Part shown: positions 26,083 through 33,517 of the stretch, piece by piece | How the letters are laid out: each line of letters opens with the position of its first letter | Position numbering within the stretch: the first letter of the stretch is position 1 | Assembly (NCBI GenBank): GCA_963821705.1 | Contig: CAWGEV010000007.1 | Span: forward strand, 186,001-250,000 | Length of the DNA stretch: 64,000 nt | Direction of reading: 5' to 3' | Source: DASUPK01 sp963821705 | GTDB taxonomy: Bacteria; Actinomycetota; Thermoleophilia; Solirubrobacterales; 70-9 | Translations under genes and position numbers: made by a program | Notes under the pieces: generated by a model | What the model was told of the DNA's origin: nothing | Databases searched by the model: none | The model's input: only the letters and a program-made list of their open reading frames with translations

Positions 26083-27208
26083 CGGGCGCCGTTTCCGCCT
26101 GCGGCGGTGGGCCTGCTGCACCGCGGTCCTGCTCGCCATGGCCGCATCGTCAGGCTGCGGCGGCAGCTTCAACGAGAACGTCACGGCCGGACTCGAGAGG
26201 CCACCCGGTGGCCAGGGCGTCGAGAAGCTGATCTGGGGGCCGACCACGCTCCCGGACGGCCGCTCGGCCTTTCACACGTATTCGGAGCTTGGTGTGGACA
26301 CCTTCCAGATGCAGCTCCGCTGGTCACAGGTGGCCCCCACCCGCCCGGCCTCGGCGGAGGATCCCGCGGACCCGGCCTACCGGTGGCCCGCAGACCTCGA
26401 CTACGCGATCGCCGAGGCGAGAAGGTACGGAATCCAGGTCGCCGTTCTCGTCACCACCAGCCCACACTGGGCGAACGGGGACCGAAAGCGGATCTGGGCG
26501 CCGCAGCGGGATTCGGACTACGCCCAGTTCCTGATGGCCGCCTCACGCCGCTACCCCAGCGTGCGGCGCTGGATGATCTGGGGCGAGCCGAACCGGCGCG
26601 ACCGCTTCCTGCCCAACCTGCCCGACAACCCGGTCGGCCCGCGACGCTACGCGACGCTGCTCGATGCGGCGTACGGCGCACTGAAGGAGGTCTCCCCCGA
26701 CAACATCGTGATCGGGGGGATGCCCTTCACGGGTGGCGACGTCAAGCCGGAGCAGTTCATCAACTGGATGAAACTGCCGTCCGGACAGCCCCCGAGGCTC
26801 GATTGGTTCGGGGCGAATCCGTATCCGTTTCGCTTTCCCGACCTTCGGAATCGCCCGTATCCCGGAGGATGGCGGGACCTGAGCGACCTCGACACCCTCG
26901 CGAAACAGGTCGACGACGTCTACCGGTCCCGGGGGATCGCTCCGCGCCTCTGGCTCTCCGAGTTCACGGTCCAGTCGGACCACACCTCGACCATCTTCAA
27001 GGCGTCGGTCAGCCGCGCGGCCCAGGCGCGGTGGCTGCGGGCCGGATATGCGGTCGCCGCAGCGGTCCCGCAGGTCGTTGGGCTCGGCTGGTTCACGCTT
27101 CTCGACCAGCCGGGCGGCGCCGACAGCGCCCACTGGGGGCTGCTGACCGCCGACGGGCACCCCAAGCCGGCCTTTCGCGCCTACGCGGAGGTGACGGGAG
27201 CGCGCTAG
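26063..27208 (+). CDS. TIM-barrel glycoside hydrolase-like lipoprotein
   Basis: About 381 residues. After a basic n-region (HRSPRSGRRFRLRRWACC) and core TAVLLAMAA comes a lipobox ASSGC, so the protein should be lipidated and face outward. The body is a clan GH-A type barrel: acid/base candidate Glu in WMIWGEPN (about residue 174) and nucleophile candidate Glu in LWLSEFTVQSDH (about residue 300). Similar proteins are GH39/GH5-like. The start is uncertain: a TTG at 26063 gives a normal signal peptide, while the in-frame ATG at 26012 would give a 50-residue n-region. It closes the plus-strand operon. Confidence 0.75.
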   Translation: MHRSPRSGRRFRLRRWACCTAVLLAMAASSGCGGSFNENVTAGLERPPGGQGVEKLIWGPTTLPDGRSAFHTYSELGVDTFQMQLRWSQVAPTRPASAEDPADPAYRWPADLDYAIAEARRYGIQVAVLVTTSPHWANGDRKRIWAPQRDSDYAQFLMAASRRYPSVRRWMIWGEPNRRDRFLPNLPDNPVGPRRYATLLDAAYGALKEVSPDNIVIGGMPFTGGDVKPEQFINWMKLPSGQPPRLDWFGANPYPFRFPDLRNRPYPGGWRDLSDLDTLAKQVDDVYRSRGIAPRLWLSEFTVQSDHTSTIFKASVSRAAQARWLRAGYAVAAAVPQVVGLGWFTLLDQPGGADSAHWGLLTADGHPKPAFRAYAEVTGAR

Positions 27209-27217
27209 CGCCGGCGC

Positions 27218-27727
27218 TCATCCGGGAACGGAGGTCCGGTAGCGCACCTCGGTGAAGGTGGCCCCCGCGAAGGTCCGCTCTCCGGTCGCCCCGTCGACCG
27301 CCCATCCGTTCTCCTCGAAGAACCCGCGCGAGCGGTTCCACTGCGCCGTCCACAGGATGGCCTCGCGATAGCCGCGCTCTCGCAGCTCGGCCATCGAGGC
27401 CGTCAGCACGGCCCTCCCCAGTCCCCGCCGCCAGGCCCGCGGCTCCGTGCACAGCCGATCTAGCAGGGCGACCGTTTGGGGATCGGTGTCCGGATCCGAG
27501 CTCGGGCAGAGCACCGCGAGAGCCGCGGCCTCCCCGCGATGCTCCGCGACCAGGCAGACGAACTCCGGGTCGGAGATCCAGCCCTCCCACTGCTCGGGAT
27601 GCGAGGTGACGACCGCCAGCCCGGCGGGCGGCAGGTGGCCCGCCCAGGCGGCGCGCCCGGAGGCGAGGTGGATCTCGCTGAGCCGGATCCCCTCTCCCGG
27701 GCGGGCATGCCTGATCTCCGAGGCCAC
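27218..27727 (-). CDS. GNAT family N-acetyltransferase
   Basis: A 169-residue protein with the acetyl-CoA loop RAWRRGLGRAVL near residues 96-107 preceded by LLDRLCTEP, and the later helix RGYREAILWTAQWNRSRGFFEENGW typical of the fold. It transfers an acetyl group to an unknown amine. It starts at GTG 27727, seven bases from a TAGGTT box, and is divergent from the SDR gene. The convergent glycosidase gene ends nine bases away, with no hairpin between. Confidence 0.85.
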   Translation of the reverse strand: MASEIRHARPGEGIRLSEIHLASGRAAWAGHLPPAGLAVVTSHPEQWEGWISDPEFVCLVAEHRGEAAALAVLCPSSDPDTDPQTVALLDRLCTEPRAWRRGLGRAVLTASMAELRERGYREAILWTAQWNRSRGFFEENGWAVDGATGERTFAGATFTEVRYRTSVPG

Positions 27728-27734
27728 GGCGGGG

Positions 27735-27740
27735 AACCTA
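27735..27740 (-). promoter_or_regulatory. Putative -10 box TAGGTT, leaderless
   Basis: TAGGTT on the minus strand ends seven bases before the GTG at 27727. There is no Shine-Dalgarno sequence in the gap (CCCCGCC), which fits a leaderless message. Confidence 0.5.
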
Positions 27741-27755
27741 ACGGCCCGTCGTGGT

Positions 27756-27761
27756 TAGCAT
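27756..27761 (+). promoter_or_regulatory. Putative -10 box TAGCAT
   Basis: TAGCAT ends ten bases before the ATG at 27772. The intervening CCGCCCCCGA has no Shine-Dalgarno match, so the leader would be only a few bases long. Divergent from the box at 27735-27740. Confidence 0.42.
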
Positions 27762-27771
27762 CCGCCCCCGA

Positions 27772-28680
27772 ATGCGCGTTCTCGTCACGGGAGCAACCGG
27801 TCTGATCGGCTCGGCCCTATGCGACGCCCTGCTGGCGCGGGGCGACGAGGTCGTGGGCCTCACCCGCGACCCGAAGAGAGCGAGGCCGAAGAACCCGACC
27901 GTTCACTGGCACCCCTGGCAGGCGACCATCGAGCGTCCGCCGGCCGAGGCGCTCGATGGCGTGGACGCGGTCGTCAACCTGATCGGTGAGGAGATCAACC
28001 AGCGCCTCACCGACCAGGCGAAGGTGCGAATCCGCGAGAGCCGCCTGGTCGGCACGCGCAACCTGCTCCAGGGGATCGAGTCCGCTGCCACCAAGCCCAG
28101 GGTGTTCATCGGCCAGTCGGCGATCGGCTACTACGGTGACCGCGGCGCCAAGATCCTCGACGAGGAGTCACAGCCGGGAGACGGCTTCGCCGCGGAGGTC
28201 CCGATCGACTGGGAGGCCGCCGAGCGCGAGGCGGAGCGAACCGTCCCGCGCGTCGTCATCTTCCGCACCGGCCTGGTGCTGACGAAGCACGGCGGGCTGC
28301 TCAAGCAGCTGCTCCTGCCGTTCAAGCTCGGGGTCGGCGGGCCGATCGCCGGCGGCGATCAGTACATGTCGTGGATCCACATCGACGACGAGATCGGCTT
28401 GCTGCTCTGGGCGCTCGACAACGACGACGTCAACGGCATCGTCAACGCGACCGCGCCCAACCCGGTGACCAACCGCGAGCTCTCCAAGGCGCTGGGGCGC
28501 GCGCTTCACCGACCCGCCTTCGCGCCGGTCCCGAAGTTCGCCGTCGCCGCCCTGCGCGGGCGCGAGCTGGCCGACGTGGTCGCGGGCAGCGCGCGCGTGC
28601 TGCCGCGCCGCGCCCTGGACATGGGCTACGAGTTCCGGCATCCGGATCTGGACGAGGCCCTGCGCAGCGCACTGCGATAG
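27772..28680 (+). CDS. TIGR01777 family SDR/epimerase-like protein
   Basis: A 302-residue extended short-chain dehydrogenase with the nucleotide motif VTGATGLIGS at residues 4-13, VNLIGEEINQRLTD and the family-typical SAIGYYGDRG, followed by MSWIHIDDEIGLLLWAL and the C-terminal VLPRRALDMGYEFRHPDLDEAL. This is the YfcH/SDR39U1 group, whose substrate is unknown. The upstream ATG-like GTG at 27751 was rejected because the Rossmann motif begins at the ATG at 27772. The VOC protein gene follows after 14 bases. Confidence 0.86.
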   Translation: MRVLVTGATGLIGSALCDALLARGDEVVGLTRDPKRARPKNPTVHWHPWQATIERPPAEALDGVDAVVNLIGEEINQRLTDQAKVRIRESRLVGTRNLLQGIESAATKPRVFIGQSAIGYYGDRGAKILDEESQPGDGFAAEVPIDWEAAEREAERTVPRVVIFRTGLVLTKHGGLLKQLLLPFKLGVGGPIAGGDQYMSWIHIDDEIGLLLWALDNDDVNGIVNATAPNPVTNRELSKALGRALHRPAFAPVPKFAVAALRGRELADVVAGSARVLPRRALDMGYEFRHPDLDEALRSALR

Positions 28681-28694
28681 GAGATGATTGACGC

Positions 28695-29609
28695 GTGAAG
28701 CTCGAGGGCGTCCACCACATCACCGCCATCACGGGCGACGCGCAGAAGAACGTCGACTTCTACGCGGGAGTCATGGGCCTCCGGCTGGTCAAGAAGACGG
28801 TCAACCAGGACGATCCGACCGTCTACCACCTCTTCTTCGCCGACGAGAATGGCGACGCCGGATCCGACCTGACCTTCTTCGAGTACCCCGGCGCTCCGGC
28901 GGGCCGCGCCGGCGACGGGATGATCCACACCGTCGCCTGGCGAATCGCCTCGCCCGAGGCACTGGACTTCTGGGCGGAGCGCCTCGGCGGCGACGGAATC
29001 GAGACGCAGCGCGACGGCGACACCCTTCGCTTCGCCGACCCCGAGGGCCTCGGTCATGAGCTTCGCGTCAGCAGCGTCGACGACGAGCCCCTGATCGCGG
29101 ACCATCCCGAGGTTCCCAAGGAGGTCGCGCTGCAGGGCTTCGACGGCGCCCGCGCCTCCTCGAGCAACCCCGAGGCGAGCGGGGATCTCCTCGAGGAGGC
29201 CCTCGGCTTCCAGCCGCGCGAGGACGGCTGGGAGGTCCGCGGCGACACGCGGGGCGGCCTCTACGGCTTCGACCCGGCCCCCGCCGAGCGTGGCCTGCAG
29301 GGCGCGGGCAGCGTCCACCACATCGCCTGGGCCTCCCGGCTGGACGATCACGAGGCCTGGCGCGATCGCGTCATCGCGAAGGGCGCGCGGCCGACTCCGG
29401 TGATCGACCGCTTCTACTTCCGCTCGATCTACTTCCGCGAGCCGAGCGGCGTCCTCTTCGAGATCGCCACGCTGGGTCCCGGTTTCACGGTCGACGAGCC
29501 GCTCGAGTCGCTCGGCGAGAAGCTCTCGCTGCCGCCGGACTACGAGCACCTCCGGGAGCAGGTCGAGCCGGTGCTGCGGCCGATCAACAACCCGCGTGTC
29601 CCCGCCTGA
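28695..29609 (+). CDS. Ring-cleaving dioxygenase, VOC superfamily (MhqO-like)
   Basis: A 304-residue protein made of two vicinal-oxygen-chelate halves. Metal-ligand candidates are in GVHHITAITGD (residues 6-8), GMIHTVAW, GSVHHIAWASR and the Glu of GVLFEIATLGPGF. The length and motifs match the MhqO/MhqA group thought to open hydroquinone or catechol rings. The hydrolase gene that follows overlaps by 14 bases. In Bacillus MhqO is found with the esterase-like MhqD, so the pairing supports a role in quinone detoxification; no MhqR-like repressor is next to it. Confidence 0.8.
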   Translation: MKLEGVHHITAITGDAQKNVDFYAGVMGLRLVKKTVNQDDPTVYHLFFADENGDAGSDLTFFEYPGAPAGRAGDGMIHTVAWRIASPEALDFWAERLGGDGIETQRDGDTLRFADPEGLGHELRVSSVDDEPLIADHPEVPKEVALQGFDGARASSSNPEASGDLLEEALGFQPREDGWEVRGDTRGGLYGFDPAPAERGLQGAGSVHHIAWASRLDDHEAWRDRVIAKGARPTPVIDRFYFRSIYFREPSGVLFEIATLGPGFTVDEPLESLGEKLSLPPDYEHLREQVEPVLRPINNPRVPA

Positions 29610-30315
29610 GCGACCGCCGGGCGATCGCCCGGGGCAGGTGGTCGAGATGGTCCACCTGGTTCGCGAGCCGGCGGGCGAGCCCGAGGGCGCACTGATCCTC
29701 CTCCACGGCCGGGCGGTCGACGAGCGCGACCTCTATCCGATGCTCGACGAACTCGACCCGGATCGCCGGCTCATCGGGATGACGCCCGGCGCACAACTGA
29801 CGAACGTCCCGCCCGGCGGGCGCCACTGGTACGTGATCAGGGAGGTCGGGCACCCGGACGAGCAGACCTTCATCGACTCGCTCACAATGCTCTGCCGCTT
29901 CCTCGACGACGAGCTTCGCCACCGGGGCATCCCTTGGGAGAGAACCGTGATCGGCGGCTTCAGCCAGGGCGCCGCGGTGGCGTGCGCGGCCGCCCTCGGC
30001 ATGGGCCGCCCGAAGGCCGCCGGCCTGCTGATGATGAGCGGCTTCTTCCCCATGGTGCGCGGCTGGAAGATGGACCCGTCCGCAAAGCGCGGGATGCCCG
30101 CCTACTTGACCCACGGCGCCTACGACCCCGTCATCCCTGTCGGCTTCGGTCGCAAGGCCCGGGACCTCCTCGAGGAGGGCGGTCTCGCCGTCACCTACCG
30201 CGAGCCCCGGATCCAGCACTCGGTCGATCCCGCGCTGATCCCGGAGATGCGCGACTGGGTCCGCTCGGTGATCACCGGGGAGCCGGTGGTCGAGGGCCCG
30301 CCCTCGGCGCGCTAG
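29596..30315 (+). CDS. Alpha/beta hydrolase, phospholipase/carboxylesterase type (MhqD-like)
   Basis: A 239-residue protein starting at GTG inside the end of the dioxygenase gene. The nucleophile elbow is GGFSQGA, the acid is in HGAYDPVIPV and the histidine in IQHSVD, which completes a Ser-Asp-His triad. The oxyanion region is LLHGRAVDERDLYP rather than the usual HGxGG. The coupling with the VOC dioxygenase resembles the MhqO-MhqD pair. It ends in a four-base convergent overlap with the solute-binding lipoprotein gene. Confidence 0.8.
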   Translation: MSPPERPPGDRPGQVVEMVHLVREPAGEPEGALILLHGRAVDERDLYPMLDELDPDRRLIGMTPGAQLTNVPPGGRHWYVIREVGHPDEQTFIDSLTMLCRFLDDELRHRGIPWERTVIGGFSQGAAVACAAALGMGRPKAAGLLMMSGFFPMVRGWKMDPSAKRGMPAYLTHGAYDPVIPVGFGRKARDLLEEGGLAVTYREPRIQHSVDPALIPEMRDWVRSVITGEPVVEGPPSAR

Positions 30316-31394
30316 CGCGGCGGACAGGGAGCGTTCAGCGGCACCCGCGACGAACCCTGTACCCGGTAGCGCTGAATCATGCACTCGGTCGTGTCGCCCT
30401 CCCCGGTGATCGCATAGCTGCCGAGGGGGGTGCCGTCCCTGTGCGCGCCGAACGCGCCGTTGCGAACGCTGTCGCGGAACGAGGAGGCATCGGTCCCGGC
30501 GCCGCGGATCGCCTGCAGCACCAGCTCCATCGCCTCGTAGCCGTAGGCGGCGTACGGGCCGGGAGCGCGGTGGAACCGGCGCTGGAACTGGCCGACGAAC
30601 CCCTGTCCCGGTAGCCGGCTCGGGTCGAGCTCGGCGCTCACGGCGTAGGTGCCGGGAGCCTTGCCGAAGACGTCAAGGCGCTGTGATCCGGGCTCGTACA
30701 CCGCCCGGTTGCCGGTGTTCGCCGCCACTGCGACCTGGCTCGGCGGCTTCCCTGCCGGAACCTGGATCCCATGCTCGGCGGCCGCGGACTTGAACTCGGA
30801 GGCGGCCAGGTTCTCGAAGGGCGAGCCGTCCGAGGTGACCGCGGCCCGGGCGATCCCCAGCTCCGACGCCCACGCCGCGGCGGCGTCTACGACCACGTCG
30901 TCCGCCGGGACGGTGCGCGCGAAGTTGACCGAGCCCGAGGGCCGATAGCGGTCGGGGGTGTCCGGGTAGCCGACGGCCGCCCGGGTGAGATCGACCGCGC
31001 CGGCGCCGGGCGACACCTGGAGCATTCCCGCGTCGTTCGTGATCGGGACGGAGGCCCGGGTCGGCTCGGAGTCGAGCTCGCCGATGTAGGCGGCGGCGGA
31101 CGAATCCTGGATCGCCTGACGCGCGTTCGCCCCAACCGCCACGGGGTCCCAGGCCTTCCCCCTCGCGTCGTCGAGGTACCTCGCCTGAACCCGGATGCTG
31201 CCCGCGGTGCCCTGCGCATGCTCCAGCGCCAGCCGCGCACCGTCGGCCGCGTCGCGCCCGTCAGCGCCGCGCGGGCCCGTCAGCGGCAGGCTGACGTAGA
31301 CGGCCGCGGGCGCCTCGATCTTGGCGCTGCCGCCGATCGCACAACCCGCAAGAGCAACGGTGAGCAGCGCCGCGCCGAACGCCAGGCGGGTCAT
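30312..31394 (-). CDS. Periplasmic-binding-protein-like lipoprotein (LivJ type)
   Basis: A 360-residue protein with lipoprotein signal LTVALAGC (Cys at residue 18) and a type I periplasmic-binding fold: VYVSLPLTGPRGADGRDAADGARLALE, AYIGELDSEPTRASVPITNDAGMLQVSP and YGYEAMELVLQAIRGAG. It resembles branched-chain amino acid or amide receptors, but no permease or ATPase gene lies near, so it may serve as a sensor or share a distant transporter. It starts seven bases after the phosphofructokinase stop and is probably read through from it. Confidence 0.78.
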   Translation of the reverse strand: MTRLAFGAALLTVALAGCAIGGSAKIEAPAAVYVSLPLTGPRGADGRDAADGARLALEHAQGTAGSIRVQARYLDDARGKAWDPVAVGANARQAIQDSSAAAYIGELDSEPTRASVPITNDAGMLQVSPGAGAVDLTRAAVGYPDTPDRYRPSGSVNFARTVPADDVVVDAAAAWASELGIARAAVTSDGSPFENLAASEFKSAAAEHGIQVPAGKPPSQVAVAANTGNRAVYEPGSQRLDVFGKAPGTYAVSAELDPSRLPGQGFVGQFQRRFHRAPGPYAAYGYEAMELVLQAIRGAGTDASSFRDSVRNGAFGAHRDGTPLGSYAITGEGDTTECMIQRYRVQGSSRVPLNAPCPPR

Positions 31395-31401
31395 CGTCCC
31401 A

Positions 31402-32427
31402 CTAGCCGAAGAAGACCTCGGCCTCGCGGTAGAGCGACTCCGGGACGGTCTTGAGCTCGGCGGTCGCCTCGCCGAGATCGACCAGCTCGATGTCCGTGCT
31501 GCGCAGCGCCGTCATCTTCCCCCACCGGCCCTCGTTGGCCGCGTCGATGGCGTGAAGGCCGAAGCGGGTCGCGAGCACCCGGTCGAAGGCGGTCGGGGTG
31601 CCGCCCCGCTGCACGTGGCCGAGGACGGTCGCGCGGGCCTCATGGCCGGTCCGCTCCTCGATCTCAGCCTCCAGCCAGTGCGCTATGCCGCCCAGCCGGA
31701 CATGGCCGAAGGCGTCCTTCGGCGCGTCCTCAGCGTCGGGGATGCCGCCCTTCGGCAGGGCTCCCTCGGCGACCACCACTATCGGCGAGTATTGGCTCTC
31801 GAAGCGCTTGACGATGTAGTCGCAGACCCGGTCGAGGTCGAACTCGATCTCCGGGATCAGGATCACGTTGGCGCCCCCGGAGAGCCCGGCATGAAAGGCG
31901 ATCCAGCCGGCGTGACGCCCCATCACCTCGCAGATCAGGGTGCGCTTGTGGCTCTCGGCGGTCGTGTGGAGCCGGTCGATGGCCGCCATGGCGATGTTGA
32001 CCGCGGTGTCGAATCCGAACGTGTAGTCGGTGGCGGAGAGGTCGTTGTCGATCGTCTTGGGGACACCGACGACCTTCACCCCCTGCTCGAAGAGCCTGGC
32101 CGCCGCGCCCAGCGTGTCCTCACCGCCGATCGCGATCAGGCCGTCCACCGCGTCCGCCTGGAGATTCTCCGCCAGCCGCTCGGGCCCGCCGTCCTCCTTG
32201 AACGGGTTGGTCCGCGAGGAACCCAGGATCGTCCCCCCGCGCGGCAGGAGCCCGCGCACCTCGGGAATGCCGAGCGGGGAGCTGAGGCGCTCCAGCGGCC
32301 CGGCCCAGCCGTTGCGATAGCCGACGAACTCGTGCCCGTATTCGGCGACCCCCTTGCGGACGATGGCGCGGATCACGGCGTTCAACCCGGGACAGTCACC
32401 TCCGCCTGTCAGGACGCCGATCCGCAT
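31402..32427 (-). CDS. pfkA/pfp: 6-phosphofructokinase, predicted pyrophosphate-dependent
   Basis: A 341-residue group III type PFK. GGGDCPGLN (residues 8-16) binds the phosphoryl donor. At the donor-discriminating site the sequence is GGEDTLG with Asp at residue 104 and PKTIDND with Lys at residue 124; ATP-dependent bacterial enzymes have Gly at both. Asp104 plus Lys124 is the established signature of PPi-dependent PFKs such as that of Amycolatopsis methanolica. The reaction would be reversible and save ATP in glycolysis. The ATG at 32427 is chosen over an earlier in-frame start since MRIGVLTGGG is the family N-terminus. A TAGATT box is seven bases upstream. Confidence 0.88.
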   Translation of the reverse strand: MRIGVLTGGGDCPGLNAVIRAIVRKGVAEYGHEFVGYRNGWAGPLERLSSPLGIPEVRGLLPRGGTILGSSRTNPFKEDGGPERLAENLQADAVDGLIAIGGEDTLGAAARLFEQGVKVVGVPKTIDNDLSATDYTFGFDTAVNIAMAAIDRLHTTAESHKRTLICEVMGRHAGWIAFHAGLSGGANVILIPEIEFDLDRVCDYIVKRFESQYSPIVVVAEGALPKGGIPDAEDAPKDAFGHVRLGGIAHWLEAEIEERTGHEARATVLGHVQRGGTPTAFDRVLATRFGLHAIDAANEGRWGKMTALRSTDIELVDLGEATAELKTVPESLYREAEVFFG

Positions 32428-32434
32428 GGGCCGC

Positions 32435-32440
32435 AATCTA
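32435..32440 (-). promoter_or_regulatory. Putative -10 box TAGATT, leaderless
   Basis: TAGATT on the minus strand ends seven bases before the ATG of the phosphofructokinase. The gap GCGGCCC contains no Shine-Dalgarno match. Confidence 0.5.
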
Positions 32441-32454
32441 CCTGTGCTGGTGAC

Positions 32455-32527
32455 GTGACCCGGCTGGCTCACCAAGCTTGAGCGCCGGGGGCTCGTGCAG
32501 CGGAGGCCCGCCGCTCGCGCGGGCTGA
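32455..32527 (+). pseudogene. Remnant of a MarR-family regulator (wing-helix part)
   Basis: On the plus strand GTG ACC CGG CTG codes VTRL, and after four bases (GCTC) another frame codes TKLERRGLVQRRPAARAG then TGA. Joined, this reads VTRL-x-TKLERRGLVQRR, the recognition helix and start of the wing of MarR proteins, with one extra base breaking the frame. Nothing recognisable of the protein precedes AGDVTRL. It lies in the 108-base gap between the small membrane protein and the phosphofructokinase, opposite in direction to both. The match is short, so the call is tentative. Confidence 0.4.
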
Positions 32528-32535
32528 TTTCGGCG

Positions 32536-32700
32536 CTACGGCCGGGTCAGCCAGTCGATCAGCGGCTGGGCGTACCTGAGGAAGGCGCCGGTGAAGACGC
32601 CACCCAGGAAGAGGATCGCGTCGATCGGGCCGGGGACGCCGAGCGCGTAGGCGATGACCATCACGCACGCGCCCAGGACCGTGAAGAGGATCACCTGCAC
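32536..32700 (-). CDS. Small two-helix membrane protein, 54 residues
   Basis: A short frame from GTG 32700 to TAG codes VQVILFTVLGACVMVIAYAL, then GVPGPIDA, ILFLGGVFTGAFLRYAQPLI and DWLTRP. Two hydrophobic helices joined by a short loop with Pro and Asp, all codons with G/C third bases, and a position ten bases after trpA argue for a real gene. A TAGGGT box overlapping the trpA stop sits seven bases before the GTG. Function unknown; no match to a known trp-linked protein comes to mind. Confidence 0.65.
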   Translation of the reverse strand: MQVILFTVLGACVMVIAYALGVPGPIDAILFLGGVFTGAFLRYAQPLIDWLTRP

Positions 32701-32707
32701 GGGCGGA

Positions 32708-32713
32708 ACCCTA
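32708..32713 (-). promoter_or_regulatory. Putative -10 box TAGGGT overlapping trpA stop
   Basis: TAGGGT on the minus strand includes the TAG stop codon of trpA and ends seven bases before the GTG of the 54-residue protein, giving a possible leaderless start inside the trp operon end. Confidence 0.4.
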
Positions 32714-33517
32714 CCTGGCGAGGGCGGCGCGAGTCTCGGTGAGGAACCCGGTCACGGCGTCCACAGCGGCATCGCGGTCCGCCGCGTCCGCCACGGCGCG
32801 GACCAGCCGCGTCCCGATGATCACCCCGTCGGCGATCCGGCCGACGGTGGCCGCGTGCTCGGGCGTGGAGATCCCGAAGCCCACCGCAACGGGCACGCTC
32901 GCCTCGGCCTTGGCCGCCGTGACCAGGTCGGTCAGCTCGGCGGGGAGCTCTTCGCGCTCGCCGGTCACGCCGACGGTCGAGACCACGTAGACGAAGCCGC
33001 GCGCGCCCGCGCAGATCTCCGAGCGGCGCGGGGGCGGCGTGGTCGGGGCGACGAGGGGTATCAGTGCGAGACGCCTCTTCCCCAGCGCCTCGCCGATCGA
33101 GCCCTGCTCCTCGAGCGGCAGGTCGGGGACGATCACGCCGGCGGCGCCCGCGTCGGCGGCCAGCGAGCCGAACTCCTCGACGCCACGCGCCAGGACCATG
33201 TTCGCGTAGACCATCAGCGCGACCGGGACGCGATCCCCCACGGCGGCGCAGGTCTCCAGCACGGTTTCGAGGGTCGCCCCGGCCGAGAGGGCCGCGGTGT
33301 CCGCCGCGTGGATGGTCGGACCGTCGGCGAGAGGATCCGAGAAGGGCACGCCCAACTCGACCAGGTCCGCCCCGGCATCGGCGTAGGCAGTCGCAACCGC
33401 GGTGGCGGTCCCCTGATCCGGGAAGCCACCCATCAGGTACGGCATCAGAGCCGCCCTCCCGTCCGCGGCGGCAGCAGCGAAGGCCCTCTCGATCGAGGTG
33501 GCGGTGGCTTCAGTCAT
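32711..33517 (-). CDS. trpA: Tryptophan synthase alpha chain
   Basis: A 268-residue TIM-barrel protein that splits indole-3-glycerol phosphate into indole and glyceraldehyde 3-phosphate. The catalytic acid Glu54 (VELGVPFSDP) and Asp65 (LADGPTI) are present, and the phosphate loop GFGISTPEHA and GVIIGTRLV are intact. The ATG at 33517 gives an eight-base overlap with trpB; a second in-frame ATG four codons upstream is less likely. Co-transcribed with trpF and trpB. Confidence 0.95.
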   Translation of the reverse strand: MTEATATSIERAFAAAAADGRAALMPYLMGGFPDQGTATAVATAYADAGADLVELGVPFSDPLADGPTIHAADTAALSAGATLETVLETCAAVGDRVPVALMVYANMVLARGVEEFGSLAADAGAAGVIVPDLPLEEQGSIGEALGKRRLALIPLVAPTTPPPRRSEICAGARGFVYVVSTVGVTGEREELPAELTDLVTAAKAEASVPVAVGFGISTPEHAATVGRIADGVIIGTRLVRAVADAADRDAAVDAVTGFLTETRAALAR

